A stretch of 64,000 nucleotides of DNA, from contig NZ_NWSQ01000022.1 in the NCBI RefSeq assembly GCF_002531725.1, forward strand, positions 54,399 through 118,398, in the 5' to 3' direction. This DNA comes from Rhizobium sp. L43. Lineage in GTDB: Bacteria > Pseudomonadota > Alphaproteobacteria > Rhizobiales > Rhizobiaceae. The position numbers and the translations under genes are program-made. The notes under the pieces were generated by a model. It searched no databases and was not told the origin of the DNA. It was given only the letters and a program-made list of their open reading frames with translations. How positions within the stretch are numbered: the first letter of the stretch is position 1; every line of letters begins with the position of its first letter. Shown here one piece after another: positions 20,001 through 28,267 of this stretch.

Positions 20001-22569
20001 CGGCGACGCCGAGATGGCCGGAGGAATTCTGTACGGAGATGTCGATCTGATAGGTTCCCGCGCGCAGATAGGTTTGCAGCAGCGCATTGTGGCCATCGCC
20101 ATTGTCCGCCGCTTCTCCGAGTTTCGGCAGGAAGGATGTGCCAAGGCTCAGCGAAGTCTGCAAACGGCCAAGGGTTTCGATGCGATAAAGCCCGCCTTCC
20201 GCCACCTCGAGCCGGTAGGCTTTCCGAGCGTCCTCGGCGAGATCGAGAAACTGGGGTTGGCCTGTTATCAACGGGGATGCGGGGGGCGGCGGTTCGATCT
20301 TGCCCGCCCCAGCCGCATCAGGCTGCCAGCTGACGACGATCGAGCGGGCAGCGCCGGAAGCCGGGAAGCGCAGGCTCAAGGTCCGGCCTTTTGCATCGAC
20401 GCGCTCGTTGCCGGCCGCAAAAGCGACTGGGCTATTGTGCATATCGACGGCGGCGATCGTCCCGCCGGCGGGCACACGGACGTCGATCTGCAAATCCGCT
20501 GCCGAGGCCGGCTGCCAGAGCGCCAGTGGCCGCGCCTGCAGATCCGCGGGCAAGGCCACGGCACGCGGCCCCGTCAGCAGACCGGGCGCTGCATTGGCGA
20601 TGATCTCGTAGCGCGTGGCCTTTTCGGCGTCCCGGATGCCGAAGGAAATATGGGTGCGCGCCGGAGCGGCGGGCTCAACCGGTGGGACGAGGCCCGGCGT
20701 GCCGAAGGTGAGATCGACGATGCCGGCGGCATCGTTGTCGGGCAGCAGCCGCAGCAGATAATAGCCGGCGTCCAGATCGAAATGATCGGGATTGCGGCCA
20801 TCGGCGCGCGGGGCATTGCCAACCAGAACCGGGCTGATGTCGGTGTGCAGGGCAACGCCGGAGGTGCGGACCGCGATCTGGCCCGCCTGCGTCATTTCGA
20901 ACAGCAGCGATGTCGGCCCGCGTAAATTGAAGCGCTGCCGCCAAGCCTGGCCTGGGCCGAGATGCGGCAGGTCCGACGCGACGATGGTGGCTTTGCCACC
21001 GCCATCCTGGCGCACCAGCAGCGCCGTGGCCGGAATTTCATCGCCGCCTTCGCCGGCAACGTCGAGACTGATGAGATTGGGCACCGAGCCTTTAAATCGG
21101 GTTTCGGTGCCGAACCGAACCCCGCGAACCTGGAAATGCTGGCCTTCATAACCCGAGACTTCGACGATGCTCGGCTGGCTGTCTGTCGAAAGTGAAAGCG
21201 TGGCTGTCGGTTCACGGCTGGCCTTGTCGATTGCTGCGCTTTGGAACGCGGTCTCAGCGCCGGAAACCCGACCGGCCCGGAGCACGGCCGGCGCCGATTG
21301 CGGCAGCTCCAGACGGAAGGTATCGAGATCTGCCGGCGCCTCGAAACGGATCGAGCCGAAAGGTCCGATGACATTTTCGGCAATCCCGCCAGCCAGCGAT
21401 AGCTGCGTGCCGGTGCGAATATGGAATGGCTCTGCGGCGTCCGCGTTGGTCCAGACAAGCTTCTGGCCGCCATAGGCGGTCACGAGGTAGCGGCCCGGCT
21501 CGACCGTTCCCGTAAGCGTGGCCCGGGTTATCGGCAGGCCCGGCTTCAATTCGAAGATCGACATATCAGGCGAGAGATCGGCAATATCGGTGCCGTTTCG
21601 CCACAAGCGCAGATCCTGAAGCGAGCGTCCAACCGCCTCGATATCGACGCGCCCGGATTGGGGCCCGGATTCGGGAATGTCGATCCAATAGGATCTTTGT
21701 TGCAGATCGCTGAGATCGGCATGGACGGGGCTGAGCGCGGCCAAAGCGGCGTCGGGCTGTTCGAGCTCCTGATAGGCTTGCGCGGTGAGCTTGACGTCGC
21801 CGGCGGCACCCTTGGCGCCGAACACACGGATCTTGTAGGTGCCTTTGTCGAGCAGCGCGTCGATCCGGCCGTCGCTGACGCCGGCGGCACCCATGCGGCC
21901 GCCTGGGCCTGCGATCATATCGACGAGCTGCAGCGCCGCACCGGAAGGGCTCTGCGTGCGGATGGTGATATGGCCCGGCGTCTCGACGGTCAGCAAGGTG
22001 CTGCCATCCTGATCGCCAGGCAGGCGATCCAATGCCAGATGCGGCTGCGACACCAGCGGGGGCGGGGCTTTTACCGGCGCGGATGGAGCCGCTGCGGCAG
22101 CCGAGGGCGCCGAGATATCCGGTGCCGCCGCTGACTGTGTCACCGGCGCGGTCGCCTGCGCAGTCATTGGCGTGGGTTGGACGACCGGGGCAGTTTCGGG
22201 AGACTTCTGGCTTGGAGAAGGGCTCGCTGCGTTCAACGCCGTAAGACGCTTGTGATAACTTGCTGTCAGGCAGCTCGACAGCCGGACCGGGTCGGTATCC
22301 ACGCAGGATTTATTCCGCTCCGCCAGCCAGCGGCGCTGTTGCTGGCGCAGATCGTTCAGCTTGACCGGGTCGCCGCCGAGATCCGTCAATGCTTGCCGAT
22401 AGGAGGCCGCCAAGGCGGTATCCTCAGCAATCAGCGCCGGAGAGGCGCAAATCGCCTTCTCAATAACGCTCTGCGCCTTGCTGCAATCAAAGGATTGCGC
22501 GTGGCAGACTGTCGAATAAAGACCAAAACCGAGGGCAACAAGCGCAGGCAGGCGGAAGACGAAAGCCAT
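17017..22569 (-). CDS. Giant secreted protein with LprI-like N-terminal domain
   Basis: An 1,850-residue protein. After a signal peptide (CHA-QSF) comes an LprI/DUF1311-type module of about 90 residues with four Cys (C29, C41, C89, C100) and the LRQQQRRWLAERNKSC signature. A Pro/Ala linker follows (to about 180), then more than 1,600 residues of repeated beta-rich units of the type 'LPAGxYRLxL', 'PGRYLVTAYGG' and 'AGYYLLxL', akin to pre-peptidase or DUF-like adhesive sandwiches. An Asp/Glu-rich insert lies at about 1148-1176. I use the ATG three codons inside a TTG. It heads the operon with A2M and PBP1C. LprI is a lysozyme inhibitor in mycobacteria, so a wall-protective role is an inference; the long region is unassigned. 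Confidence 0.75.
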   Translation of the reverse strand: MAFVFRLPALVALGFGLYSTVCHAQSFDCSKAQSVIEKAICASPALIAEDTALAASYRQALTDLGGDPVKLNDLRQQQRRWLAERNKSCVDTDPVRLSSCLTASYHKRLTALNAASPSPSQKSPETAPVVQPTPMTAQATAPVTQSAAAPDISAPSAAAAAPSAPVKAPPPLVSQPHLALDRLPGDQDGSTLLTVETPGHITIRTQSPSGAALQLVDMIAGPGGRMGAAGVSDGRIDALLDKGTYKIRVFGAKGAAGDVKLTAQAYQELEQPDAALAALSPVHADLSDLQQRSYWIDIPESGPQSGRVDIEAVGRSLQDLRLWRNGTDIADLSPDMSIFELKPGLPITRATLTGTVEPGRYLVTAYGGQKLVWTNADAAEPFHIRTGTQLSLAGGIAENVIGPFGSIRFEAPADLDTFRLELPQSAPAVLRAGRVSGAETAFQSAAIDKASREPTATLSLSTDSQPSIVEVSGYEGQHFQVRGVRFGTETRFKGSVPNLISLDVAGEGGDEIPATALLVRQDGGGKATIVASDLPHLGPGQAWRQRFNLRGPTSLLFEMTQAGQIAVRTSGVALHTDISPVLVGNAPRADGRNPDHFDLDAGYYLLRLLPDNDAAGIVDLTFGTPGLVPPVEPAAPARTHISFGIRDAEKATRYEIIANAAPGLLTGPRAVALPADLQARPLALWQPASAADLQIDVRVPAGGTIAAVDMHNSPVAFAAGNERVDAKGRTLSLRFPASGAARSIVVSWQPDAAGAGKIEPPPPASPLITGQPQFLDLAEDARKAYRLEVAEGGLYRIETLGRLQTSLSLGTSFLPKLGEAADNGDGHNALLQTYLRAGTYQIDISVQNSSGHLGVAVTPASLLTAASLVTDGTSRGILSGGRGAVVPIEITSAGSYQLDLYSLGEDLTARLEDAEGWPLTAPGPLSGLSQDFTPGHYRLVILPRDVDTRFVARLRPVIDPPQLQGHGPHPLAFNQTQAFQWREPQSKGDARIPDSWTFDLLADADVGIDLTEGMIGTLFRDDKEQIARFVAAPRFTGTLKAGHYRIDLTSLARDDRLDYQITLNTEDLQPGEARFVNLPAELSFNVEKDRVVSLGTFGRSEIKGVLKDAQGAVLERLTGRSDDWNIALSTRLPAGSYRLSLDQAAASGTASQSDDNSDDQETDGDDQEAGGDEANVGDIEVQFALPQEQPQPALAETGSASVDGASVFTFPLPGPLPANGKDQLALVAAQSTSDLVLSVEKRDADGSWKPQAFARGRTPFIAWPASEGEAEWRASVWTLDGGAAPIKIAARRIAREMREPGDIALEPVAIDGLDLSLNVALVHAPSAGLVDLGAGADLFASASADRPLTAATSGLFAPQSDRLWLVSRAAGHVEVNPAQPDAEIALTLSPGDRAVIPATPPLPDKVRVWRADSAFGQPGLAAGRGMGVSLNSAVALADHQDLHIWNAASDEGLQMRLRPIDAAKLEAVQLNGTLTATVPAFSAQPVKLAGGVKRLTLDLAPGIAVVSAPAASQLLNVWSGGSPLSRSIATSAEEIWLVNLTGDAGSARVGLSPGQAVSLSNDQIRRRFFGTVGSEEIAVDAIKGDVLNVSGGAATFIGADGRVFRGESMSVSGPGQLIVDHGAGLVALWLERGGKSPWPKPEPQSMTLPQSVTLEGEAMAFRLGPAQPMVLDVSTDAPVIAALEQDGHRDMQLFPTGAEFHRYLSAGEAILTLYSTHEGPLSGSLDMTATPVVPVNDGIGAPVVLAPGATALFGFEVRNSGNIGVGLRSDPDLAIGRLLDAKGQVLGEGVNQLKQLAAGYYLLEARAPADAPTLIVRPSVVGLSPPPAGPPPEIISDYLQRAGLKPTGSK

Positions 22570-22762
22570 GAACAACTCGTTTTTTAGGTGGCCGGCACAC
22601 TAGTCAATATGAACTATCGTTGATCAAGACAATATGCTTCACCCGCACAAGGTGTGGCGATGACAAAAACAGCAATCCGCGGGCAAAAATCCGATTGGGA
22701 TTTCGAGGAAATACAGCCAGCACCGATGTTGATGTCGGGCTGCAATGCGCGCGAAGGGCAGC

Positions 22763-24169
22763 TCAGGACAGGGCGAAAATTCTGACCTCCCGCCCGATGC
22801 CCTGAAGTTCCGCCATCCGCGAGGCCGATGTGATGCCGCCGTCACGCAGGATCTCCGAAACCTGGGCGTCGCCGACGATCGCCTCCGTCGTCATGATCAC
22901 ATTGGGATCGGCAAGGCCCTGGACGCGGGAGGCGATATTGACGGTCTGGCCGAAATAGTCCTGCCGGTCGTTCAGGTTGACGGCGAGGCATGGTCCCTCA
23001 TGAATGCCGATCTTCAGGAGAAGATCGTCGCTGCCGTGTTCGGTATTCAACCGAAGCATCGCCTCCCGCATCCTGAGCGCGGCCGCCACCGCGCGGTCCG
23101 GGCTCGGGAAGGTCGCCATCACGGCATCGCCGATGGTCTTGACCACGGCTCCGGCTTCTGTGGCGACGATCTCGTGCAGAACCCTGAAATGGGCGCGCAC
23201 CAGATCGAAAGCGGCAAGATCGCCGACGCGCTCATAGAGCGCGGTCGAGCCCCTCAAATCGGTGAAGAGGAAAGTCAGGCTGGTGATCTTGAGGCGCTGG
23301 TCGACGTCAAGCGTATCGGTCCGGTAAATGTCGCGGAAGCTCTGGTTGGTCAGCAGGCGCTTGGCTGTCAGAAAAGGCCGCCTGCGGCCCAACAGGTCGT
23401 GCAGCTCATCGCCTGCAATGCAGACGTTCGGCACCACCCTGCGATCGGTGTGGTTTTCGAGGGTGAGCCGCAGCAGGCCGGGACGAAGGGTCAGCGTTTC
23501 GTTCAGCGCATGCGTCCGGCTGATGACCATCGACAGGGTTTGGCGTTCGTCGGTGGGCTCGCCCTGCACGTCGATAAACTGCGCCGAATGGGTGACCGCA
23601 TCGAAGATGATGACGAATTGCGCCGGCAGTTGCAGGGAGACGAAAGCCTTCTCGCCCGGAGCCAGCTCGATCATCTCCAGCTGGATGCGTGAAAACTTCG
23701 CTTCCAGATCCTCCGGCAAATCGACACCGGAGCTGAAGAAGATCTGCCGGTAGTATTCAAGCGGAGGAAGCCGATCAGGGTCATGGGCGGCAATCCTGCG
23801 CACGCGCGGGCTGACGGTAAATGTTACCTCGACCATCTCGTCGAGCGTCGGCTCGTAGCCGGCCGCGCAGAGCGCGCAATGGTAGGTCTCCTGGGAGACC
23901 CCTTTAAGGGTCGCGCCGCTGTCAAGCACGCCGCCGCATCCCGGGCAAAGCACGTTCCAGGTCATTTCGAAGGCGCCGATGCGGGCGGCGTGCAGAAGCG
24001 CTGCGATGGTTTTCTCTTCATCGAGATGGTGCTTGTCGGCGAAGGCAAGCGCATTGATGCGATTGAGATCGCGATCCGAGCCATGCCTGACGACGTTTTC
24101 GATGCACTCGACCGTCTGCGGGTCAGCGGCCTGTCGCAGGGCGGCAAAAAGGACGTCCACTTCACTCAT
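22763..24169 (-). CDS. Class III adenylate/guanylate cyclase with N-terminal sensor region
   Basis: Makes a cyclic nucleotide, most likely cAMP. The C-terminal catalytic domain (about 290-468) has both metal Asp residues, D304 in FTDLRGS and D348 in TIGDAVM, 44 apart as expected, plus VNIASRV for transition-state contacts. The N-terminal 280 residues include a helical part and a zinc-ribbon-like pair CPGCGG...CALC, then a beta-rich DUF5939-like part. No membrane segment, so cytoplasmic. It stands alone upstream of the giant secreted-protein operon on the same strand, separated by 193 bases. A decayed copy of its 3' end lies at 1.5 kb. Confidence 0.88.
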   Translation of the reverse strand: MSEVDVLFAALRQAADPQTVECIENVVRHGSDRDLNRINALAFADKHHLDEEKTIAALLHAARIGAFEMTWNVLCPGCGGVLDSGATLKGVSQETYHCALCAAGYEPTLDEMVEVTFTVSPRVRRIAAHDPDRLPPLEYYRQIFFSSGVDLPEDLEAKFSRIQLEMIELAPGEKAFVSLQLPAQFVIIFDAVTHSAQFIDVQGEPTDERQTLSMVISRTHALNETLTLRPGLLRLTLENHTDRRVVPNVCIAGDELHDLLGRRRPFLTAKRLLTNQSFRDIYRTDTLDVDQRLKITSLTFLFTDLRGSTALYERVGDLAAFDLVRAHFRVLHEIVATEAGAVVKTIGDAVMATFPSPDRAVAAALRMREAMLRLNTEHGSDDLLLKIGIHEGPCLAVNLNDRQDYFGQTVNIASRVQGLADPNVIMTTEAIVGDAQVSEILRDGGITSASRMAELQGIGREVRIFALS

Positions 24170-24515
24170 GAGACAGGTCTCCGTGCGCAGAACCCACGGC
24201 GGACGACGCCAGGGCCGCGATCATAACACGGGACTTTCTTAATAGAAATCGATAGGCTCGGAGCTGCCTGCTGCCCAAGCGACTTGGACTGTTCATTTGT
24301 CGAGCGCCGCAGCCGACGATCCCCGACCGCTTCGTCGCAACATGGTCAATGACAAATCCGTCAATGCTTTCGAGCCAATGACGGCATCAGTGCTTCCGGT
24401 TTGCGCCCCATCGGCCATAGAGGCGATCTTGCCTTCGCCCGCAAGCAGACATTGCGGCGACCACCTAAAGTTCATAGTCGCGCCACAACCGGCCATTCCC
24501 GCCGGTCTGTGTGCG
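24170..24515. other. Gene-free stretch
   Basis: No coding sequence I trust, no strong hairpin. A minus-strand reading gives short repeat-like words (GGCGCGA, CTTTAGGTGGTCGCC) common in rhizobial spacers. Presumably holds the cyclase promoter. Confidence 0.4.
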
Positions 24516-25142
24516 TCACGCCCGACTCGCCCGAACGCTCAGCCACCGATCATGGGGCTTTCCGACGCACCGACGTACCTCGCTGACGATCCAGCCGGCG
24601 TCTGTGAGTGCGGACCGCAGGGGAGACTCGCGCCAGTACGTCTCGACGTAGCGCCGCGGCGCCGCAGGACTGCCGTGTGTGGACACATCTTCGCCGTCGC
24701 CCTCTCTAACCGAGGCGTGCAGTTGGCCGCCGGTCCGGGTCGCCTCGGCAAGCTTTCCAAGCACCGTGCCGAAATCCTCGCGCGCGACGTGAATCAGGCA
24801 GGCACAGGCCCAGATCCCGTCGTACGGCGTGCCGGGACGCTGCGGGTCGGCCAAGTCTTCGGTCAGCGGGTCCAATAGGTCGGCCTCGAAGCCACTCTCG
24901 CGAAGCAGTTCGACGAAACCCTTCGAAATGTCGGTGCGCCGGACGCTCATGCCCCGCTTCTCAAGCTCAAGTGCATCGCGCCCGCCGCCGCTTCCGATCT
25001 CCAGCACCCTGCCGGAGCCACCCAGCTCGGTCACGAACACATCGATCTCTGTCGCGACCCATTCGGGCATCGCCGCGGCCTCTGCAGCATAGTCAGCCGC
25101 GACCGCATCATAAGACCGCACGGTATCCCGGTCGGTGCCCAT
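24516..25142 (-). CDS. Class I SAM-dependent methyltransferase
   Basis: A 208-residue cytoplasmic methyltransferase. Motif I is VLEIGSGGGRDAL near residue 46, preceded by the SYDAVAADYA entry typical of the UbiE/Tam-like group; acidic motif II is RRTDIS. The Gly-rich loop and YDGIWACACLIHV (motif IV) are intact. GGAGG lies ten bases before ATG. Substrate unknown. It follows a leftover C-terminal reading frame, described next, whose stop is one base upstream of its ATG, so it may once have been the second gene of an operon with the sulfite-oxidase-type gene. Confidence 0.8.
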   Translation of the reverse strand: MGTDRDTVRSYDAVAADYAAEAAAMPEWVATEIDVFVTELGGSGRVLEIGSGGGRDALELEKRGMSVRRTDISKGFVELLRESGFEADLLDPLTEDLADPQRPGTPYDGIWACACLIHVAREDFGTVLGKLAEATRTGGQLHASVREGDGEDVSTHGSPAAPRRYVETYWRESPLRSALTDAGWIVSEVRRCVGKPHDRWLSVRASRA

Positions 25143-25143
25143 C

Positions 25144-25330
25144 CTAGCGCTCCTCCTTCACGACAAGAGGCTCGATGAGCGAGATGCCCATCAGCCCGTT
25201 GCGCCCTTCATACTCGGGCAGTTGGTGACATCGCGGGCGATTTGCTTCCTGCTTTAGCAGAAATGCGATCAGAGACACCGCCGACCGATTGCCAATGCTG
25301 CCGGGCGGCAATGCGGCCCGGTGCGGGTGA
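25144..25330 (-). pseudogene. Possible C-terminal remnant of an unknown gene
   Basis: Between the two flanking genes a frame with strong rhizobial codon bias ends in CHQLPEYEGRNGLMG then ISLIEPLVVKEER and a TAG. It has no start codon context of its own and simply continues from a TGA beside the sulfite-oxidase-type stop. The last 28 codons look like real protein; the part before them does not. I do not recognise the family. Confidence 0.3.
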
Positions 25331-26440
25331 TTAGATCACGAATTCCTCCGCGTATGTCTGTGGCTCGGGAACGACCGTAACCTCCACCGGAACGATCCAA
25401 TTGGCCGCGTAGCTCTCGCAGTCGGAACGCTGGAGGTCGGGCTGCACGCACCCCGCCCCATCGGTCGCGCGGCATCGCAGTGTATATGGCCCCACGTCTT
25501 CAGGGGTCCACATGTACTCCCACAGGCGCCATGCAAAGGGACGTTCTGTTTCGAGGAGCCTCGCCTCGCGCCAGCCCCTGCCATCTCCGGTGCAGACCTG
25601 CACCTGCCGGATAGCAGCCTCTCCGCCCCAGGCGGCTCCGAAAATCCGGTACGGCTGGCCGGCGACGAGACGCGCCCCCTGGACGGGACGCGCGATCTGC
25701 GCTTTGACCTCCATCTCCGCAAGGGGGACCAGCCTGGGTTCCCCGAGGTTGCGCTCCCAACGGAAATAGTCGCGCGCCTGCCAGTAGCCAAGGAACGGTT
25801 GCTCCACAACCGTGATATCCGTGATCCACTTGACCCAAGCCATGCCGAACCAGCCACCCACGACCGCACGCAGCGGGTAGCCGTGATCGCGCGTCAACGG
25901 CTCCTCGTTCATCGAATAGGCAAGGATCGTGCTGTCAGCGATGGCCTTCTCAAGCGGTAAGCTGCGCGCAAAGGCTATGGGGCCGGGAGAAGCCGTTTTC
26001 TTGTTCGCGTCGACGACGCCGCTGTCGGCGCCTGCGAGCAGAACCTCACAGGCGGTTCGCTTAACGCCCGCCATTTCCAAAATCTCGCGCAGAAGAACAC
26101 CTGTCCACGCGGCATTGCCGACGGCTCCGTTCTGCCACTGCAACCCCTCCCTCGGCGGCACATAGTAGACGCGCCCGTTGCCTGCGCACTCGACGACGGC
26201 TGATAAAGTCGTGCTCCGCATCGCCTTGATGCTGTCGAGGTCAAGTTCGATCGGCCGCTCCACCGCCCCGCCAACGCGCAATCTCCAGTCTCGCGCATCG
26301 AGGTCCGGCGACGGGAAATGGTTTCGCACGAAGAACTGCTCGGTTGGGATCAGCCAATCGGAGAGCGACGAAAACGGAAACTCGATATTCGGTGGGGATT
26401 TTTGTCGCACTATCAGACTGAGTTGCTGCGGTGTCGGCAT
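25331..26440 (-). CDS. Molybdopterin-dependent sulfite oxidase family enzyme
   Basis: A 369-residue protein. The oxidoreductase molybdopterin fold is marked by FFVRNHF, the Mo-ligand Cys in VVECAGNGR, the arginine-rich DHGYPLRAVVGGWFGMAWVKW core and the C-terminal Mo-co dimerisation beta domain (from about 245). The start chosen has GGGGAG about ten bases before an ATG; a longer version adds 14 residues. Neither start gives a Tat or Sec signal, unusual for bacterial sulfite dehydrogenases, which mostly act in the periplasm with a cytochrome. No cytochrome gene is adjacent. Oxidation of sulfite or a related oxyanion is a family inference only. Confidence 0.82.
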   Translation of the reverse strand: MPTPQQLSLIVRQKSPPNIEFPFSSLSDWLIPTEQFFVRNHFPSPDLDARDWRLRVGGAVERPIELDLDSIKAMRSTTLSAVVECAGNGRVYYVPPREGLQWQNGAVGNAAWTGVLLREILEMAGVKRTACEVLLAGADSGVVDANKKTASPGPIAFARSLPLEKAIADSTILAYSMNEEPLTRDHGYPLRAVVGGWFGMAWVKWITDITVVEQPFLGYWQARDYFRWERNLGEPRLVPLAEMEVKAQIARPVQGARLVAGQPYRIFGAAWGGEAAIRQVQVCTGDGRGWREARLLETERPFAWRLWEYMWTPEDVGPYTLRCRATDGAGCVQPDLQRSDCESYAANWIVPVEVTVVPEPQTYAEEFVI

Positions 26441-26648
26441 CGTCCTCGTCTCCCCTTTCAAGAACACAACGTCGGCTTTCACGTGCGAATTCCGGTTCGA
26501 TCACACGGCTCCCCGCAGTGCGTCTATCGCATTTCGCCTTCGGGCCGCATTCTAGCACATACCGCACGTTCCTCGAATCGACCTCGAACGGCAGCAAGGG
26601 GGCCGAATGCTGCTATGGGTCCACGTCTCTTTCGCGCCCGCTTGTCGT

Positions 26649-27320
26649 TCAGGCACTACCGCTGGAGAAGACCAACAACATATTGTTGGTAGGCATCTCG
26701 ATCGTCTCGCGGAGATTAAGTCCAGCGGTCTCACCCACCTGTTCAAGTTCAGCGATATCACGCACACCCCAGGATGGGTTGCGCTCCTTTAGAGCCGCGT
26801 CGAAAGCAGCGTTCGAGGGGGCGTTGTGTGCCCCGTCGCGCATGAACGGGCCGTAGAGAACAAGAAGCCCACCAGCGTGAAGCAAACGGCCAGCTCCTGC
26901 GAACAATCCTAAGCTTGCCGCCCATGGCGCGATATGGATCATATTGATCGACACGATGGCGTCAAAATGCCCCGTTTGTTCGACGCCCCATTGTCCTGAG
27001 CACACATCAATATCCCGCGGTACCAGCACATTCTTCAGCCCTGCGAATTTGATCCAGCTAGACGTGCTGGTGCGGGCGTCGGCATCCGGATCGCTCGGCT
27101 GCCAGGTGAGGTTGGGCATTGCTCCCGCAAAGCACACGGCGTGCTCGCCGGTCCCGCATCCAATCTCCAGCACGGCGCCACGTGTTGGAAGTACACGTTT
27201 TAGGACCGCGACGATCGGCGCCGAATTTCGCGCAACGGAAGGTGAGAACATGCGCTGGTCGGCGCTTATGTCGCGCTGTTCCAGCGCAACAGGCGAACGG
27301 TCCTTCTTCTCTGGGGGCAT
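26649..27320 (-). CDS. DUF938 family methyltransferase
   Basis: A 223-residue class I methyltransferase-fold protein of the DUF938 group: FSPSVARNSAPIV at the N-terminus, motif I AVLEIGCGTGEHA, WQPSDPD as motif II, and VSINMIHIAPW followed by LLVLYGPFMRDG, all diagnostic. Members lack an assigned substrate. A GGGGA lies about ten bases before ATG. It is transcribed toward the sulfite-oxidase-type gene but is separated from it by 208 bases with no coding sequence. Confidence 0.85.
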   Translation of the reverse strand: MPPEKKDRSPVALEQRDISADQRMFSPSVARNSAPIVAVLKRVLPTRGAVLEIGCGTGEHAVCFAGAMPNLTWQPSDPDADARTSTSSWIKFAGLKNVLVPRDIDVCSGQWGVEQTGHFDAIVSINMIHIAPWAASLGLFAGAGRLLHAGGLLVLYGPFMRDGAHNAPSNAAFDAALKERNPSWGVRDIAELEQVGETAGLNLRETIEMPTNNMLLVFSSGSA

Positions 27321-27655
27321 TGGCCTTGAATCCCCTTGGGGCGATGTCTCCCACCTTATAGCTGAAATGATGGGACTGAAACCTAGGATTTCGGACTTAC
27401 GAAAGGGGTCGCCGGCGCGTGCGTTCGGCCGAGGGCGACCGGACGTCCACTTCGCGTCAGATCACGCGCCCGCCAGGCTCAAGGTCTGCTTTCGAAAATC
27501 GGAGCCCGGAAGCCGACCGACGGCTTTCGGCCCCTAAGCGGACTTTTTTCGTTGTCGAAGGATAAGCCCGCTTTGCGCCCCGCTCCGGCCAGAAAGGCCG
27601 GTGGAGTCACCCCCGAAGAGCAGACGTTCCCCCGAGGCGAGTTTCTCGACCCGCG
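27321..27655. other. Gene-free stretch with repeat-like words
   Basis: Contains a word set (GGTCTGCTTTCG, GGCTTTCGGCCCC, AAGCGGACTTTT) that reappears, rearranged, at about 35050-35140 (CGCTTTCGGCCCC, GCAGACTTTC, GGAAGCGGACGT). This suggests a degenerate dispersed spacer repeat. No gene seen. Confidence 0.4.
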
Positions 27656-28159
27656 CTACTCGCCTATGCTGGAAAGCAATTCGTCGAGCTGTTCCAACTG
27701 CTCCGGCAATGCGGCCGCCGAGCCCTGTAGTGCTTCCTCAAGCGCCTCCTTGGACGGATAGACCTCGTGGAAATTCACGAGTGTCCTCCCGCCTTGGTCC
27801 TCGAAGGTCACGGTCGTGATCGCGCCCTCTTCGCCCTCGTCGTTGGTCCAGACGATGCGCTCGTTCGGCACCACCTCGAGATACTTGCCATAGAAGGCCA
27901 TGGTGTCCGAACCGCCGGCGCCGAATTCCAGCCGATATTTGCAGCCGGTACGGACGTCCATATCGCACGATACGAGCGAAACGCCGGATGCCGATTTTGG
28001 CACCCACCAGCGCTGGAACAGCTCGGGCTGGCTCCACGCCCTGTAAACCGTGCTCGGCGGCGCATTGAATGTCCGCGTTACGACGAGTTCGCGATCCCCT
28101 CTGCGCTCGACTGACGTGCGATTCTCAGCACCACCTGCACTGTCAACTTGCTGATTCAT
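27656..28159 (-). CDS. SRPBCC / AHSA1-domain protein
   Basis: A 167-residue START-like helix-grip protein: VVTRTFNAPPSTVYRAW at the N-terminus, then FQRWWVPK and the ERIVWTNDE, TTVTFED strands typical of activator-of-Hsp90-homologue (AHSA1) proteins. The ATG right after a GTG is used because GGAGG is correctly spaced. In many bacteria this family is co-transcribed after an ArsR-type repressor; here only the end of such a gene remains directly upstream and overlaps this start. The ligand is unknown. Confidence 0.85.
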   Translation of the reverse strand: MNQQVDSAGGAENRTSVERRGDRELVVTRTFNAPPSTVYRAWSQPELFQRWWVPKSASGVSLVSCDMDVRTGCKYRLEFGAGGSDTMAFYGKYLEVVPNERIVWTNDEGEEGAITTVTFEDQGGRTLVNFHEVYPSKEALEEALQGSAAALPEQLEQLDELLSSIGE

Positions 28160-28256
28160 CACTTCCCTCCCGTTTCATTTCGCTGATGATTTCATCCAAT
28201 GCTTCGAAGCGGGCCTCGAAGAGCTTGCGATGCGCCTCGATTGTGTCCCGATGCGG
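28143..28256 (-). pseudogene. C-terminal remnant of an ArsR-type regulator
   Basis: A frame reading EAHRKLFEARFEALDEIISEM then KREGSDESAS overlaps the AHSA1 start and ends at TGA. The sequence and the overlap are what one expects for the tail of the ArsR regulator that normally precedes AHSA1 genes. The helix-turn-helix part is missing: upstream a TAG closes the frame and the SMP-30 gene abuts within 12 bases. I infer a deletion junction near 28256-28268. Confidence 0.5.
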
Positions 28257-28267
28257 CTAGATGCCGA

